A DNA stretch of 64,000 nt from assembly GCA_964401995.1 (NCBI GenBank), contig CAYOAP010000001.1, positions 124,001-188,000 on the forward strand. The letters run 5' to 3'. Within the stretch, counting starts at the first letter, position 1. Each line of letters starts with the position of its first letter. This stretch comes from DATCBF01 sp964401995 (GTDB lineage Bacteria; Actinomycetota; Thermoleophilia; Solirubrobacterales; 70-9). The translations under genes were made by a program, and so were the position numbers. Below are positions 7,415 through 16,389 of this stretch, piece by piece. The notes beneath the pieces are model-generated. The model searched no databases. It was not told the origin of the DNA and worked only from the letters and a program-made list of their open reading frames with translations.

Positions 7415-9220
7415 ATGAGCCCCGAACAGCACCCAAGCCACCTGCGCCCGGTTCCCGCCGCCGGGGGATCGACCGCGCCCGCGCTCGACAGCCAGCCGCC
7501 CACGGGGACGCCGGGCCTGACGCCCCCGGTGCGCCGGGGCCATTCGCGCGGCTTCATCACCGACGTCCTGGCCGAGCTCGGCTACGCCACCCCCGAACGG
7601 GTTCAGCAGGCGATCGACGAGGCGCGCACGGTCGGCCGCTCACCCGAGTCGCTGCTTCTGGAGCATGGCGCGATCAGCAGCGACCAGCTCTCGCGGGCGA
7701 TCGCTGAGCGCTACGGCCTCGACCACGTCGACCTCTCGATCTACCACGTCGACATGGCCGCCGCCGCCCTCTTCCCGGTCAGCATGGCCCGCCGCTACAA
7801 GGCGATCCCGGTCGGCTTCGTCAACCAGCAGACGCTGCTGGTCGCGGCCGTCGACCCCGCCAACGTGCTGGCCGTCGACGACATCCAGATCGCGACCGGG
7901 CTTGACTGTCAGATCGCGGTCGCGGCCGAGGATGACGTCGAGGCGCTGCTCGGACGCTTGGGCACGATGCAGAACGCCGCCGCCGAGGCGATCATCGAGG
8001 ACGAGCAGGAGCAGGCGGAAGAGCAGGAGAGCCTGGCCGCGGTCAGCGAGCTGCAGGCCAGCGCCGAGGACGCGCCGGTGATCAAGCTCGTCTACAGCAT
8101 CCTCAGCCAGGCGGTTGGCGAGGGCGCCTCCGACATCCACCTTGAGCCCGAAGAGGGCGAGCTGCGGATCCGCTTCCGCATCGACGGCATCCTCAAAGAG
8201 GCGGCGCACGTGCCAAAACGGATGATCAGCGCCGTGATCTCGCGGATCAAGATCATGGGCGAGATGGACATCGCCGAGAAGCGGATCCCCCAGGACGGCC
8301 GCGTCGGCGTCAGCGTCGAGGGCCGCCGCATCGACCTCCGCGTGACCACGCTGCCGACCCAGCGGGGGGAGGGGGCGACGATCCGGATCCTCGACGAGGG
8401 CAATGCCCAGCGCACGCTCGACGACCTCGGCATGGACGGGATCGCCCGCAGCCGCTTCGAACACGCCTTCACCAAGTCCTATGGCGCCGTCCTCGTCACC
8501 GGCCCGACCGGCTCGGGCAAGTCGACGACCCTTTACGCGGCGCTCAAGGAGCTGAACAAAGTCGAGAAAAAGATCATCACGGTCGAGGACCCGGTCGAGT
8601 TCCGGATCCCGGGCATCAACCAGATCGGCGTCAACCGCAAGGCTGGGCTCGACTTCGCCCGCGGCCTGCGCTCGATCCTGCGCGCCGATCCAGACATCGT
8701 GATGGTCGGCGAGATCCGCGACGCCGAGACCGCCCGGATCGCGATCGAGGCGGCGCTGACCGGCCACATGATGCTGAGCACGCTGCACACCAACGACGCC
8801 CCGGGCGCGATCGCCCGCCTGACCGAGATGGGCATCGAGACCTTCCTCACCGCCTCCGCGGTCGACTGCGTGGTCGCCCAGCGCCTCGCCCGCAAACTCT
8901 GCTCGAACTGCAAGCGCCGGGTGATCATCCCCGCCGCCGCCCTGGCCGAGGCCGGGATCAAGTCCGGCGCCGACATGGAGGCCTACGAGGCCGTCGGCTG
9001 CGGCCGCTGCGGCAACAGCGGCTACCGCGGCCGGGTCGGCGTCTACTCGGTGATGGGGCTCAGCCCGCGGCTGAAAGAGATGACCGTCAACCGCTCGCCC
9101 GAGCCAGAGATCGCCGCCGTCGCCCGAGAGGAGGGGATGCTGACCCTGCGTGAGGACGGCGTCGCCAAAGTCCGGGCCGGCCTCACCAGCCTCGAGGAGG
9201 TGCTCCGTGTCACCGCGTGA
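7415..9220 (+). CDS. pilB: Type IV pilus assembly ATPase PilB/GspE family
   Basis: PilB powers pilus extension on the cytoplasmic side. The 601-residue protein has a Pro-rich tail, a GspE N-terminal domain (about 45-185), a linker and the motor domain. Motor motifs are Walker A GPTGSGKST at 363-371, Asp box 'IITVEDPVEF', Walker B 'DPDIVMVGEIRDAET' near 425 and His box 'HMMLSTLHTND'. A zinc-binding four-cysteine insert at about 495-532 (CSNC and CGRC) distinguishes PilB/GspE from PilT. The C-terminus overlaps the next pilT by 14 bases, so translation is coupled. Confidence 0.95.
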   Translation: MSPEQHPSHLRPVPAAGGSTAPALDSQPPTGTPGLTPPVRRGHSRGFITDVLAELGYATPERVQQAIDEARTVGRSPESLLLEHGAISSDQLSRAIAERYGLDHVDLSIYHVDMAAAALFPVSMARRYKAIPVGFVNQQTLLVAAVDPANVLAVDDIQIATGLDCQIAVAAEDDVEALLGRLGTMQNAAAEAIIEDEQEQAEEQESLAAVSELQASAEDAPVIKLVYSILSQAVGEGASDIHLEPEEGELRIRFRIDGILKEAAHVPKRMISAVISRIKIMGEMDIAEKRIPQDGRVGVSVEGRRIDLRVTTLPTQRGEGATIRILDEGNAQRTLDDLGMDGIARSRFEHAFTKSYGAVLVTGPTGSGKSTTLYAALKELNKVEKKIITVEDPVEFRIPGINQIGVNRKAGLDFARGLRSILRADPDIVMVGEIRDAETARIAIEAALTGHMMLSTLHTNDAPGAIARLTEMGIETFLTASAVDCVVAQRLARKLCSNCKRRVIIPAAALAEAGIKSGADMEAYEAVGCGRCGNSGYRGRVGVYSVMGLSPRLKEMTVNRSPEPEIAAVAREEGMLTLREDGVAKVRAGLTSLEEVLRVTA

Positions 9221-10346
9221 TTTCGATTTCGCCGACGTCCTCACCCAGATGGTTGCGGCGGGCGCCTCCGATGTCCATCTCAGCGCCGGCTTCCCGCCCG
9301 CGATCCGCGACAAGGGTCGGATTGTGCCGCTCGAGGGCTTCAACAAAGTCACTCCGCAGCAGACGCGCGAGGTGATCTACAGCATCCTCAACGACGATCA
9401 GCGCAAACGCTTCGAGAACAACCAGCAGCTCGACTTCGCCTACGCGATCCCCAACGTCGCCCGCTTCCGCGTCAACTGCTTCATGCAGCGCGGCTCGGTC
9501 AGCGCCGCCTTCCGCCTGGTCCCGCACGAGGTGCCGTCGCTGGACTCGCTCGGCGTCCCCCAGGTGCTGCGCGAGCTGACCAAGAAACCGCGTGGCTTCG
9601 TCCTCGTCACCGGCCCGACCGGATCGGGCAAGTCGACGACCCTGGCGGCGATGATCGACGTGATCAACACCGAGCGCGAGGACCACATCCTCACGATTGA
9701 GGATCCGATCGAGTTCCTGCACCGCCACAAACACTCGATCGTCAACCAGCGCGAGGTCGGCACCGACGCCCCCGACTTCGCCCTTGGCCTGCGTGCTGCC
9801 CTGCGCCAGGATCCCGATGTGATCCTGGTCGGCGAGATGCGCGACCTGGAGACGATCTCGACGGCGCTGACCGCGGCCGAGACCGGCCACCTCGTCTTCG
9901 CCACCCTGCACACCCAGTCGACCTCGCAGACCGTCGACCGGATCATCGACGTCTTCCCCCCGACCCAGCAGCAGCAGGTCCGCACCCAGCTCTCGATCGC
10001 GCTGCAGGGGATCGTCACCCAGCAGCTGCTGCCGACCTCGGATGGGCGCGGGCGAGTGGTGGCCACCGAGGTTCTGATCCCGACCCCGGCGATCCGCAAC
10101 CTGATCCGCGAAGGCAAGACCCACCAGATCTATGCCGCGCTGCAGACCTCAGGCGCGGTCGGCATGCAGACGATGGACGCCGACCTCGCCCGCCTGGTGC
10201 GCGAAGGCAGGATCACCCGCAAGCTCGCCGAACAGCGCGCCGCGGTGCCGGAGGAGCTGAGCCGGCTGCTTGGCGCAGGGCCGATCGGCGCCCCCTACGG
10301 CGACGGCTCGGCCGCGCCGTCGCCGATGTACACGCCGAGGGCATAG
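9207..10346 (+). CDS. pilT: Second type IV pilus twitching/retraction ATPase PilT
   Basis: A 379-residue PilT paralogue with Walker A GPTGSGKST at about 136-144, Walker B 'QDPDVILVGEMRDLET' and His box 'HLVFATLHTQSTSQTVDRII'. Unlike the first copy it carries the canonical retraction motif as 'TPAIRNLIREGKTHQIYA', so it is the better candidate for the true retraction motor. The GTG at 9207 is chosen because GAGGAGG lies at 9194-9200 with six-base spacing and because PilT proteins start about there; it lies inside the pilB 3' end. Two PilT proteins in one operon suggest specialised or opposing activities. Confidence 0.94.
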   Translation: MSPRDFDFADVLTQMVAAGASDVHLSAGFPPAIRDKGRIVPLEGFNKVTPQQTREVIYSILNDDQRKRFENNQQLDFAYAIPNVARFRVNCFMQRGSVSAAFRLVPHEVPSLDSLGVPQVLRELTKKPRGFVLVTGPTGSGKSTTLAAMIDVINTEREDHILTIEDPIEFLHRHKHSIVNQREVGTDAPDFALGLRAALRQDPDVILVGEMRDLETISTALTAAETGHLVFATLHTQSTSQTVDRIIDVFPPTQQQQVRTQLSIALQGIVTQQLLPTSDGRGRVVATEVLIPTPAIRNLIREGKTHQIYAALQTSGAVGMQTMDADLARLVREGRITRKLAEQRAAVPEELSRLLGAGPIGAPYGDGSAAPSPMYTPRA

Positions 10347-10351
10347 GCGAG

Positions 10352-11596
10352 ATGGCCGCGGCGACCATATTTTCCTTCCGCGCGATGGATGTCGCCGGCA
10401 TCGCCTCCTCGGGCGAGCTCGAAGCGGAGTCGAAGGGGCAGGTCTCCGAGCAGCTGCGCCGCCGCGGCCTGATCGTCCTCGATGTCGAGGAGAAGCACGA
10501 GCCGTTCAAAATCGAGGACTTCTTCCGCCGCTTCAAAAGCGTCGACATGCGGGAGCTGGCGATCTTCACCCGCCAGTTCGCGACCCTGGTCGCCTCCGGG
10601 ATGCCGATGCTGCGCACCCTGCACACCCTGGAGGAGCAGACTCAGGACGAGGAGATCAGCGACGCCGTCGCCGGCATCCGCGCCGACGTCGAGGCCGGCA
10701 GCTCGCTTGAGCAGGCGATGGAGCACTACCCAAGGGTCTTCGACCGCCTCTTCCGCGCGATGGTCCGCTCCGGCGAGCAGTCGGGCCGGCTGGAGGAGGC
10801 GCTCGACCGGATCGCCTTCCAGGTCGAGAAGTCCGACAAACTCCGCCGCCAGGTCAAATCGGCCCTGATGTATCCCGCGCTTGTCTTCAGCGTCGCGATG
10901 GTCGTCCTGGTCGCAGTTGTCGTCTTCATCATCCCCGTCTTCGTCGGCATCTTCAAAGAACTCGCGGCCGAACACCCGGAAGAAAGCTCGGCGCTGCCGC
11001 TGCCGACCCAGATCTGCGTCACCGCCTCCAACGCGCTGACCAACTACTGGTTCCTGATCATCCCTGGCATCGCGATCCTCTTCTTCACGTTCTTCAAGCT
11101 GAAGAAGACCGAACGCGGCCACGACCTCTGGGATCGGTTCAAACTGCGCCTCCCGTTCAAAATCGGCGACGTGATCCAGAAGGTGGCGCTGGCGCGCTGG
11201 TCGCGGACCTTCGCCGGCTCGGTCTCTTCGGGCGTGCCGATGCTGCAGTCGATCAAACTGACGGGCGAAACCTCAGGCAACGTCGTCGTCGAAAAGGCGA
11301 TGGACGATGTCTACGCCTCGGTCAAGCGCGGCGGCACCCTGGCCGGCCCGATCGAGGCCAACCCGATCTTCCCGCCGATGGTCGGCCACATGATCGCCGT
11401 CGGCGAGGAAACCGGGCAGCTCGAGCACATGATGGCCAAGGTCGCTGATTTCTATGAGGCCGAGGTCGACGCCAAGGTCGCCGCCCTCACCGCCCTGATC
11501 GAGCCGATCATGATCGTCTTCGTCGGCAGCATCGTCGGCTTCATCGTGATCGCGATGTACCTGCCGCTGTTCGATCTCTACGAAAAGATCCGCTGA
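10352..11596 (+). CDS. pilC: Type IV pilus inner-membrane platform protein PilC
   Basis: PilC connects the cytoplasmic motors with the growing filament. The 414 residues contain two T2SSF repeats, about 70-190 ('LAIFTRQFATLVASGMPMLR') and 280-400 ('LARWSRTFAGSVSSGVPMLQ'). Three membrane segments lie near 185-210, 225-250 and 380-410. The N-terminal part ('FRAMDVAGIASSGELEAES') matches the usual PilC start. It begins five bases after the pilT stop and is followed four bases later by the GT87-like gene. Confidence 0.95.
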   Translation: MAAATIFSFRAMDVAGIASSGELEAESKGQVSEQLRRRGLIVLDVEEKHEPFKIEDFFRRFKSVDMRELAIFTRQFATLVASGMPMLRTLHTLEEQTQDEEISDAVAGIRADVEAGSSLEQAMEHYPRVFDRLFRAMVRSGEQSGRLEEALDRIAFQVEKSDKLRRQVKSALMYPALVFSVAMVVLVAVVVFIIPVFVGIFKELAAEHPEESSALPLPTQICVTASNALTNYWFLIIPGIAILFFTFFKLKKTERGHDLWDRFKLRLPFKIGDVIQKVALARWSRTFAGSVSSGVPMLQSIKLTGETSGNVVVEKAMDDVYASVKRGGTLAGPIEANPIFPPMVGHMIAVGEETGQLEHMMAKVADFYEAEVDAKVAALTALIEPIMIVFVGSIVGFIVIAMYLPLFDLYEKIR

Positions 11597-11600
11597 GCCG

Positions 11601-12824
11601 ATGCCGCTCGCACGGCGCTGCTTCCCCTTTGCCGCGGTCGCCGCGGTCAGCGTCTGGCTCGCTTTCGCCAACACCTTCACCGGCGACTACGGCAAAGACG
11701 CCGGGCCCGTGGTTCGCGCCCTCACCGAGGGGGACATCTCACGCTTCCTCTCCGACCATCGCCTGGTCGGCCCGTTCGCGATCCTCTTGCAGGCGCCCTT
11801 CGCGGCACTCGGCAACGGGAGTCGTGTCAGCAATTACCAGTGGGCATGCATCCCCTGCCTGCTGGCGGTTGGCCTGCTCGGCATCTATCTGGCCGCGGCC
11901 GCTCGCCGCCGTGGGGTCTCGCGGGTCTCTGGCTTTGTCATCGCCACCCTTTGCCTGGTCAACCCGCTGACCTTCTACGCCCTGCAGACCGGCCATCCCG
12001 AGGAGCTGCTGACCGCTGCCCTTTGCGTCGCCGCGGTGGCCGTTGCCGCCCGCGGGCAGGCCTGGCGCGCGGCCATCCTCCTCGGCCTCGCCCTTGTCTC
12101 CAAGCAGTGGGCTGTGATCGCGGTGCTGCCGGTGCTGATGGCGCTGCCGGCTCTGCGGCTTCGCGTTGCCCTGGGGGCGGCGGCGGTCGCTCTCGCCTTC
12201 ACCCTGCCGGGCGTCATTGCCGACCCGGGCGCCTTCTCCAAGCTTCAGGGCACGGTCACCTTCATGAAGAGCGAGATCCAGCCGATGAGCATTTGGTTCC
12301 CGACGGCCGACACCACCCAGAATGTGACGATCGGTTCGACCCATCTGACCGCGCACGTCCGCGAGGCGCCGCCCGTCGTTGGCCGCTACTCGCACCCGCT
12401 GGTCATTCTCGTCGCCCTCGGGCTGCCGCTCGCTCTCGCGCTCCGGCGCCGGCGCTTTTCGCTTTCTGGCACTGACGCGATGGCTTTATTGGCGCTGCTT
12501 GCCCTGCTGCGCTGCGCGCTCGATCCCGTTGATGTCCTCTATTACCATGAGCCTCTGCTGCTGGCGTTGATCGGCTGGGACGCCCTCGCGGCGCGTGACC
12601 TCCCATGGCGAGGGCTCGCCGCCACGCTCGCCGCGGCGCTCTTCTGGCTCTGGTCGAATCACGTCGCCGACCCCTCGGCCCTCAACCTCGCCTACATCGC
12701 CGTGGCGGCCGGCGCCGCGATCGCGATCGCGGCATTTCTCTTCCGCCGGGCGGGGTCCCCGCGCAAGGCTGATTCTTTCGGCGGGACGCTGCTGGACATT
12801 CGTACGGCAGCGCTTCCCTGGTAG
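11601..12824 (+). CDS. GT87/DUF2029-like polytopic membrane glycosyltransferase (tentative)
   Basis: The 407-residue protein has about ten hydrophobic segments, an early acidic loop ('TGDYGKDAGPVVRALTEGD', about 27-45) and a large extracytoplasmic loop near 215-255. This is the layout of GT-C fold enzymes that use polyprenyl-linked sugars, such as the GT87 mannosyltransferases of actinobacteria. No catalytic residue can be fixed from sequence alone. It follows pilC by four bases and ends the operon, so it might glycosylate pilins or surface proteins. A transporter or another GT-C family is possible. The following 224 bases hold no gene. Confidence 0.65.
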   Translation: MPLARRCFPFAAVAAVSVWLAFANTFTGDYGKDAGPVVRALTEGDISRFLSDHRLVGPFAILLQAPFAALGNGSRVSNYQWACIPCLLAVGLLGIYLAAAARRRGVSRVSGFVIATLCLVNPLTFYALQTGHPEELLTAALCVAAVAVAARGQAWRAAILLGLALVSKQWAVIAVLPVLMALPALRLRVALGAAAVALAFTLPGVIADPGAFSKLQGTVTFMKSEIQPMSIWFPTADTTQNVTIGSTHLTAHVREAPPVVGRYSHPLVILVALGLPLALALRRRRFSLSGTDAMALLALLALLRCALDPVDVLYYHEPLLLALIGWDALAARDLPWRGLAATLAAALFWLWSNHVADPSALNLAYIAVAAGAAIAIAAFLFRRAGSPRKADSFGGTLLDIRTAALPW

Positions 12825-13048
12825 TGACGGAAATCGTGAAAATGCGTCCCCAATTTTAGGGACGCAAGAGCCAGTTTTCGGCTATTTCATGCGAAAAATG
12901 GGGCTTTCTTAGAAATCTCGCCGCCGGGCCTAAAGCGATTGAGGGGACTGCCGATAAGCCGCGTGTAGTCAACTAATTGCCAGTGTCTCGGAGCCCCAAG
13001 CAAAGCCCGGGCAATGGCGCAAACGATAGGTCCAATTAGGAGGTACCT
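12825..13048 (+). promoter_or_regulatory. Structured leader/terminator region before pilin 1
   Basis: This 224-base gap is AT-richer than its neighbours and holds no gene. GCGTCCC (12844-12850) pairs with GGGACGC (12859-12865) across an 8-base loop. CCCCAATTTT (12848-12857) can instead pair, with one mismatch, with AAAAATGGGG (12894-12903), so the two stems exclude each other. AGCC and GGCT flank a T-rich loop between them. The first stem may end the upstream operon; the alternative pairing looks like an attenuator or riboswitch for the pilin. A strong ribosome binding site, AGGAGGT, precedes the pilin start. Confidence 0.45.
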
Positions 13049-13516
<468 letters not shown>

Positions 13517-13561
13517 CCCTCTCTTAGTCGCCAGCCTGGCCTAGCCAGGTGTGAGTTTCGC

Positions 13562-13590
13562 CGAGGGGCGGGCCTTGTGCCCGCCCCTCG
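13562..13590 (+). terminator. Terminator after pilin 1
   Basis: CGAGGGGCGGGC (13562-13573) and GCCCGCCCCTCG (13579-13590) form a perfect 12-base-pair stem with loop CTTGT, followed by TGCGTTCGTC. A smaller stem, CCTGGC (13535-13540) with GCCAGG (13544-13549), precedes it. It lies 46 bases past the pilin stop and would end a highly expressed pilin message. Confidence 0.8.
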
Positions 13591-13653
13591 TGCGTTCGTC
13601 CAGGGATGCGTGAAATGGCTCAGGAGAGCGGAATCAGGTCCGATCTATAAGAG

Positions 13654-15045
13654 ATGACCTCGCTCTGCAGGGCACGCACTCCCAAGCACGCCTGGCTGGT
13701 CGCCTCACTCTGGCTGGTGCTTGCGGTCTTTCTGCCATCGTCGGCACAGGCTGAACCGCCGCTGGTCCCGGCCCTTACTGGCTCGAATCCGGGCTCTCCC
13801 GGGGCGTCGGACACGCCGCGCATCACCGGGCTGTCCGATGGGCTGATCACCTCGGTCGTGCACTGGCCATCGGCAGCGGGCAAGGGCGCCGTTGCCGCGA
13901 AAACCAATCCGGGCAACACGATCACGATTTACACGGACTCGAACTGCACCGGCGCGATCAGTGGAATTGGGAATGCCGCGGAACTCGAAGGCGCCGGCAT
14001 CGAAGTGTCGCCTGTCGCCCACGATGCGATCACAACCTTCTACGCCACCCAGGGCGATGGGGTCGAAACCTCCCCCTGCTCTTCTGGCTTCAGCTACAGG
14101 CAGGCGACGGCAGCCCCCGGCGTGCCATTGCTCGAATCGGTGACCCCGTCCTCGCCCGCGGACGAGAACACGCCGCGTCTGATTGGAAGCGCCGAAGCCG
14201 AATCGATGGTCAGGATCTACACCGACTCCAGCTGTCTGGGGCCTCCGGTGGGGGCGGGCTCCGCGCATGTTTTCGGGGCGGCGGGCATCCCGGTCTCGGT
14301 TGCCGACAACACGACCACGACTTTCTACGCGACTGCTTCGTGGGCCGGTTTTGAGTCCACCTGCTCCCTGTCTTCGATCACCTATCAGGAGTATTCGCCG
14401 CCCCCTAAAGAAGAACCTCCGGCGCCCACGGAAGAAGAAGCCGTCGTGCCGCCGGTCGAGCGTCCGGCCGCTCCGCCCGGCGCCGGCGCCTTGCCGGCGC
14501 CCCATCTGCGGGTGCTGCCCGCGGCGCGCGCCAATGACAACACGCCGCTCGTAACCGGGACCGCGCCGGGGGCGGCCGTGGTGAAGATCTACGACAACGC
14601 CGCCTGCGCTGGGGCCGCGCTGGCAAAAGGAAGCGCGGCTCAGTTTGCGGCGGGGCTGGCGGTCTCGGTTCCGGACAACTCGACCAACCATTTCTACGGC
14701 GTTGCTTTCAACGGCGTCGGCGAGCCCTCGTCCTGCTCCCCCTCCCCGGTGGACTATGTCGAGGACTCGATCGCCCCGCTGACGCGGATCACGCTGGGGC
14801 CCGGGGCCAAGACGCGGACCCGCGCGCCTGTGTTCCGCTTTACCGACGTCACAGAAGAGGCGGGCACGAGCTTTTTCTGCAAAATCGACCGCCGCCAGTG
14901 GAAGGCATGCCAGACCCCATGGCACATGCCAAAGCTTGGCCGCGCGCTTCACCTCGTCAGCGTCAAAGCGATTGACGCGGCGGGCAATGTCGAGAAGGCT
15001 GGTGTGAAGCGGCGGTTCCGGGTCGTCTCGCGCCCAGCTCGCTGA
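13654..15045 (+). CDS. Secreted protein with three Ig-like repeats, possible adhesin
   Basis: The 463-residue product begins with a signal peptide (about 1-33, 'LWLVLAVFLPSSAQAEP'). Three repeats of about 85 residues follow. Each runs from 'DTPRITG', 'NTPRLIG' or 'NTPLVTG' through a 'VxIYTDSxC' strand to 'TTTFYAT' and a C-S pair, so each domain has two cysteines that could pair. A Pro/Glu linker at about 250-285 separates repeats two and three, and a fourth domain with 'FSSFFCKIDRRQW'-like spacing ends the protein. The pattern fits bacterial Ig-like surface modules. It lies between two pilin genes, suggesting a pilus-associated or surface adhesin. There is no sortase motif or C-terminal anchor. 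Confidence 0.75.
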   Translation: MTSLCRARTPKHAWLVASLWLVLAVFLPSSAQAEPPLVPALTGSNPGSPGASDTPRITGLSDGLITSVVHWPSAAGKGAVAAKTNPGNTITIYTDSNCTGAISGIGNAAELEGAGIEVSPVAHDAITTFYATQGDGVETSPCSSGFSYRQATAAPGVPLLESVTPSSPADENTPRLIGSAEAESMVRIYTDSSCLGPPVGAGSAHVFGAAGIPVSVADNTTTTFYATASWAGFESTCSLSSITYQEYSPPPKEEPPAPTEEEAVVPPVERPAAPPGAGALPAPHLRVLPAARANDNTPLVTGTAPGAAVVKIYDNAACAGAALAKGSAAQFAAGLAVSVPDNSTNHFYGVAFNGVGEPSSCSPSPVDYVEDSIAPLTRITLGPGAKTRTRAPVFRFTDVTEEAGTSFFCKIDRRQWKACQTPWHMPKLGRALHLVSVKAIDAAGNVEKAGVKRRFRVVSRPAR

Positions 15046-15056
15046 CTTCGGCTTCG

Positions 15057-15089
15057 AGACTTTTCGTGCAGGTCAAAAGTCTGGCCTGC
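15057..15089 (+). promoter_or_regulatory. Possible H-type pseudoknot upstream of pilin 2
   Basis: AGACTTTT (15057-15064) is complementary to AAAAGTCT (15075-15082). GCAGG (15068-15072) is complementary to CCTGC (15085-15089), extendable to seven pairs with a G-U. The pairings interleave, the defining order of an H-type pseudoknot. It starts 12 bases after the Ig-repeat stop and lies 51 bases before the pilin 2 start, so it may be a terminator stem, a leader regulator, or both. Confidence 0.45.
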
Positions 15090-15139
15090 CGTCGCCGATG
15101 CCTTCTGCGTGAAACGTCCAATTTCAGGAGGAGTCAACG

Positions 15140-15604
15140 ATGTTGTGGAATTTGCGTAGGCGGGCCTGCTCTCGTCTCAAGCGGGACGGCCAGGCCGGCT
15201 TCACGCTGATCGAGCTGCTGGTCGTGATGCTGATCCTTGGGGTCCTCGCCTCAATCGCCCTGCCCGCCTTCTTCAACCAGAAGAACAAGGCAAACGACGC
15301 CAAGGCGAAGGAGACCGCCCACTCGTCCCAGGTCGCGCTTGAGACCTACGCCACCGACAACAGCGGTTCCTACTCAGGCGCCACGGTTGCCGGCCTGCAG
15401 ACCATCGAGCCGACCCTGCCCGGCGCCCCGACCACGGGCAAAGAAGGGATCGCGCTGAGCGAACTCGCGTCCAACGCCTACAAAATCACGGTCACGGCCG
15501 GCACCACGGGGAACACCTTCTCCATCGTGCGAGCCTCGACCGGGGCGATCTCCTATCCCTGCACGGGGACCGGCGGTTGCAGCGGCGGCGTCTGGGGGGG
15601 CTAG
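15140..15604 (+). CDS. pilA: Type IV major pilin (copy 2)
   Basis: This 154-residue prepilin has a different leader from copy 1 (rich in Arg/Lys), a cleavage site in 'AGFTLIELLVVMLILGVLAS' with Glu at +5, and the same C-terminal domain with the PCTGTGGC cysteine pair. AGGAGG about seven bases before the ATG predicts strong expression. Bases 15261-15589 are identical to copy 1; only the leader, helix codons and the last few codons differ. Two pilins differing mainly at the leader could allow separate expression of nearly the same filament. Confidence 0.95.
   Translation: MLWNLRRRACSRLKRDGQAGFTLIELLVVMLILGVLASIALPAFFNQKNKANDAKAKETAHSSQVALETYATDNSGSYSGATVAGLQTIEPTLPGAPTTGKEGIALSELASNAYKITVTAGTTGNTFSIVRASTGAISYPCTGTGGCSGGVWGG
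15261..15589 (+). repeat. 329-base direct repeat, copy 2 (3' part of pilin 2)
   Basis: Partner of 13173-13501. The two copies lie 2,088 bases apart in the same orientation, so homologous recombination could delete the Ig-repeat gene and fuse the pilins into one chimera. Confidence 0.92.
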
Positions 15605-15642
15605 CCCTCTCCGGCTCGCGGTCTTCGGATACAACTCCAGCA

Positions 15643-16389
15643 ATGCTCGCCGTCGCTGTGATCGCGTTTCTCGGGGGGTTGATCGCCGGCAGCTTCGTCA
15701 CCGCGGTCGCCCATCGCGTCCCGCGGGGGCTCTCGATCGTCGGTCCCCGCTCACAGTGCCCATCGTGTGGGCAGCAGATCGCCGCCTACGACAACGTGCC
15801 CGTGTTCTCCTGGCTCCTGCTGCGTGGCCGGGCCCGGTGCTGTGGCGCGGCGATCTCCCCTCGGTACCCGTTGACCGAGCTGATCGTCGGCTTGCTCTTC
15901 GCCGCCACCGTGCTCGTCCACCGGGATGATCCGGCCGAAGCCGCGATCGGCCTCGTTTTTGTGACGATGCTGGCGGCGGTCACCCTTGCCGATCTCGAGC
16001 AGCGAATCATCCCTAACAAGATCCTGATCGTGGGCGCGGTCGCCTGCGTCGCGATCGTTCTAGCGGCCGAGCCAGGCACGATGCCGGAGCGATTGTTAGC
16101 GGCCGCGGCGGCAGGCGGCGTGTTCTTCCTGGCTGCGCTCGCATACCCGGGGGGGATGGGCCTCGGCGACGTCAAGCTGGCGGCAACGATGGGGTTGTTC
16201 CTCGGCAGCGCTGTCGCCCCGGCGATCCTGATCGCCCTCCTGACGGGGAGCGTCGTCGGCGTGATGCTGCTGGTTCGCCACGGCGCCGAAGCACGCAAGA
16301 TGGCGATTCCTTTCGGTCCCTTCCTCGCTATCGGCGGCGTCGCTGGGATGCTCGCCGGCAGCCAGCTGATCGATCTCTATCTGGGTTAG
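15643..16389 (+). CDS. pilD: Prepilin peptidase / N-methyltransferase
   Basis: This inner-membrane aspartyl protease cleaves the leader from prepilins and methylates the new N-terminus. The 248-residue protein has an N-terminal cytoplasmic domain with a CPSC pair (about residues 39-42) and a second pair altered to adjacent cysteines (ARCCGAAISPRYP, where C-x-x-C is usual). The two catalytic aspartates are in 'LADLEQRIIP' and 'GMGLGDVKLA'. About seven membrane segments are present. The ATG at 15643 follows the pilin 2 stop by 38 bases with little ribosome binding signal. It converges with the reverse-strand pilus operon, overlapping by four bases. Confidence 0.95.
   Translation: MLAVAVIAFLGGLIAGSFVTAVAHRVPRGLSIVGPRSQCPSCGQQIAAYDNVPVFSWLLLRGRARCCGAAISPRYPLTELIVGLLFAATVLVHRDDPAEAAIGLVFVTMLAAVTLADLEQRIIPNKILIVGAVACVAIVLAAEPGTMPERLLAAAAAGGVFFLAALAYPGGMGLGDVKLAATMGLFLGSAVAPAILIALLTGSVVGVMLLVRHGAEARKMAIPFGPFLAIGGVAGMLAGSQLIDLYLG

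Noticed and set aside
12844..12910. Possible cyclic di-GMP (GEMM) riboswitch before pilin 1
   Set aside because: GGGACGCAAGAGCC resembles part of the motif, but the paired upstream core and second conserved stem were not found; an Infernal search with RF01051 would settle it.
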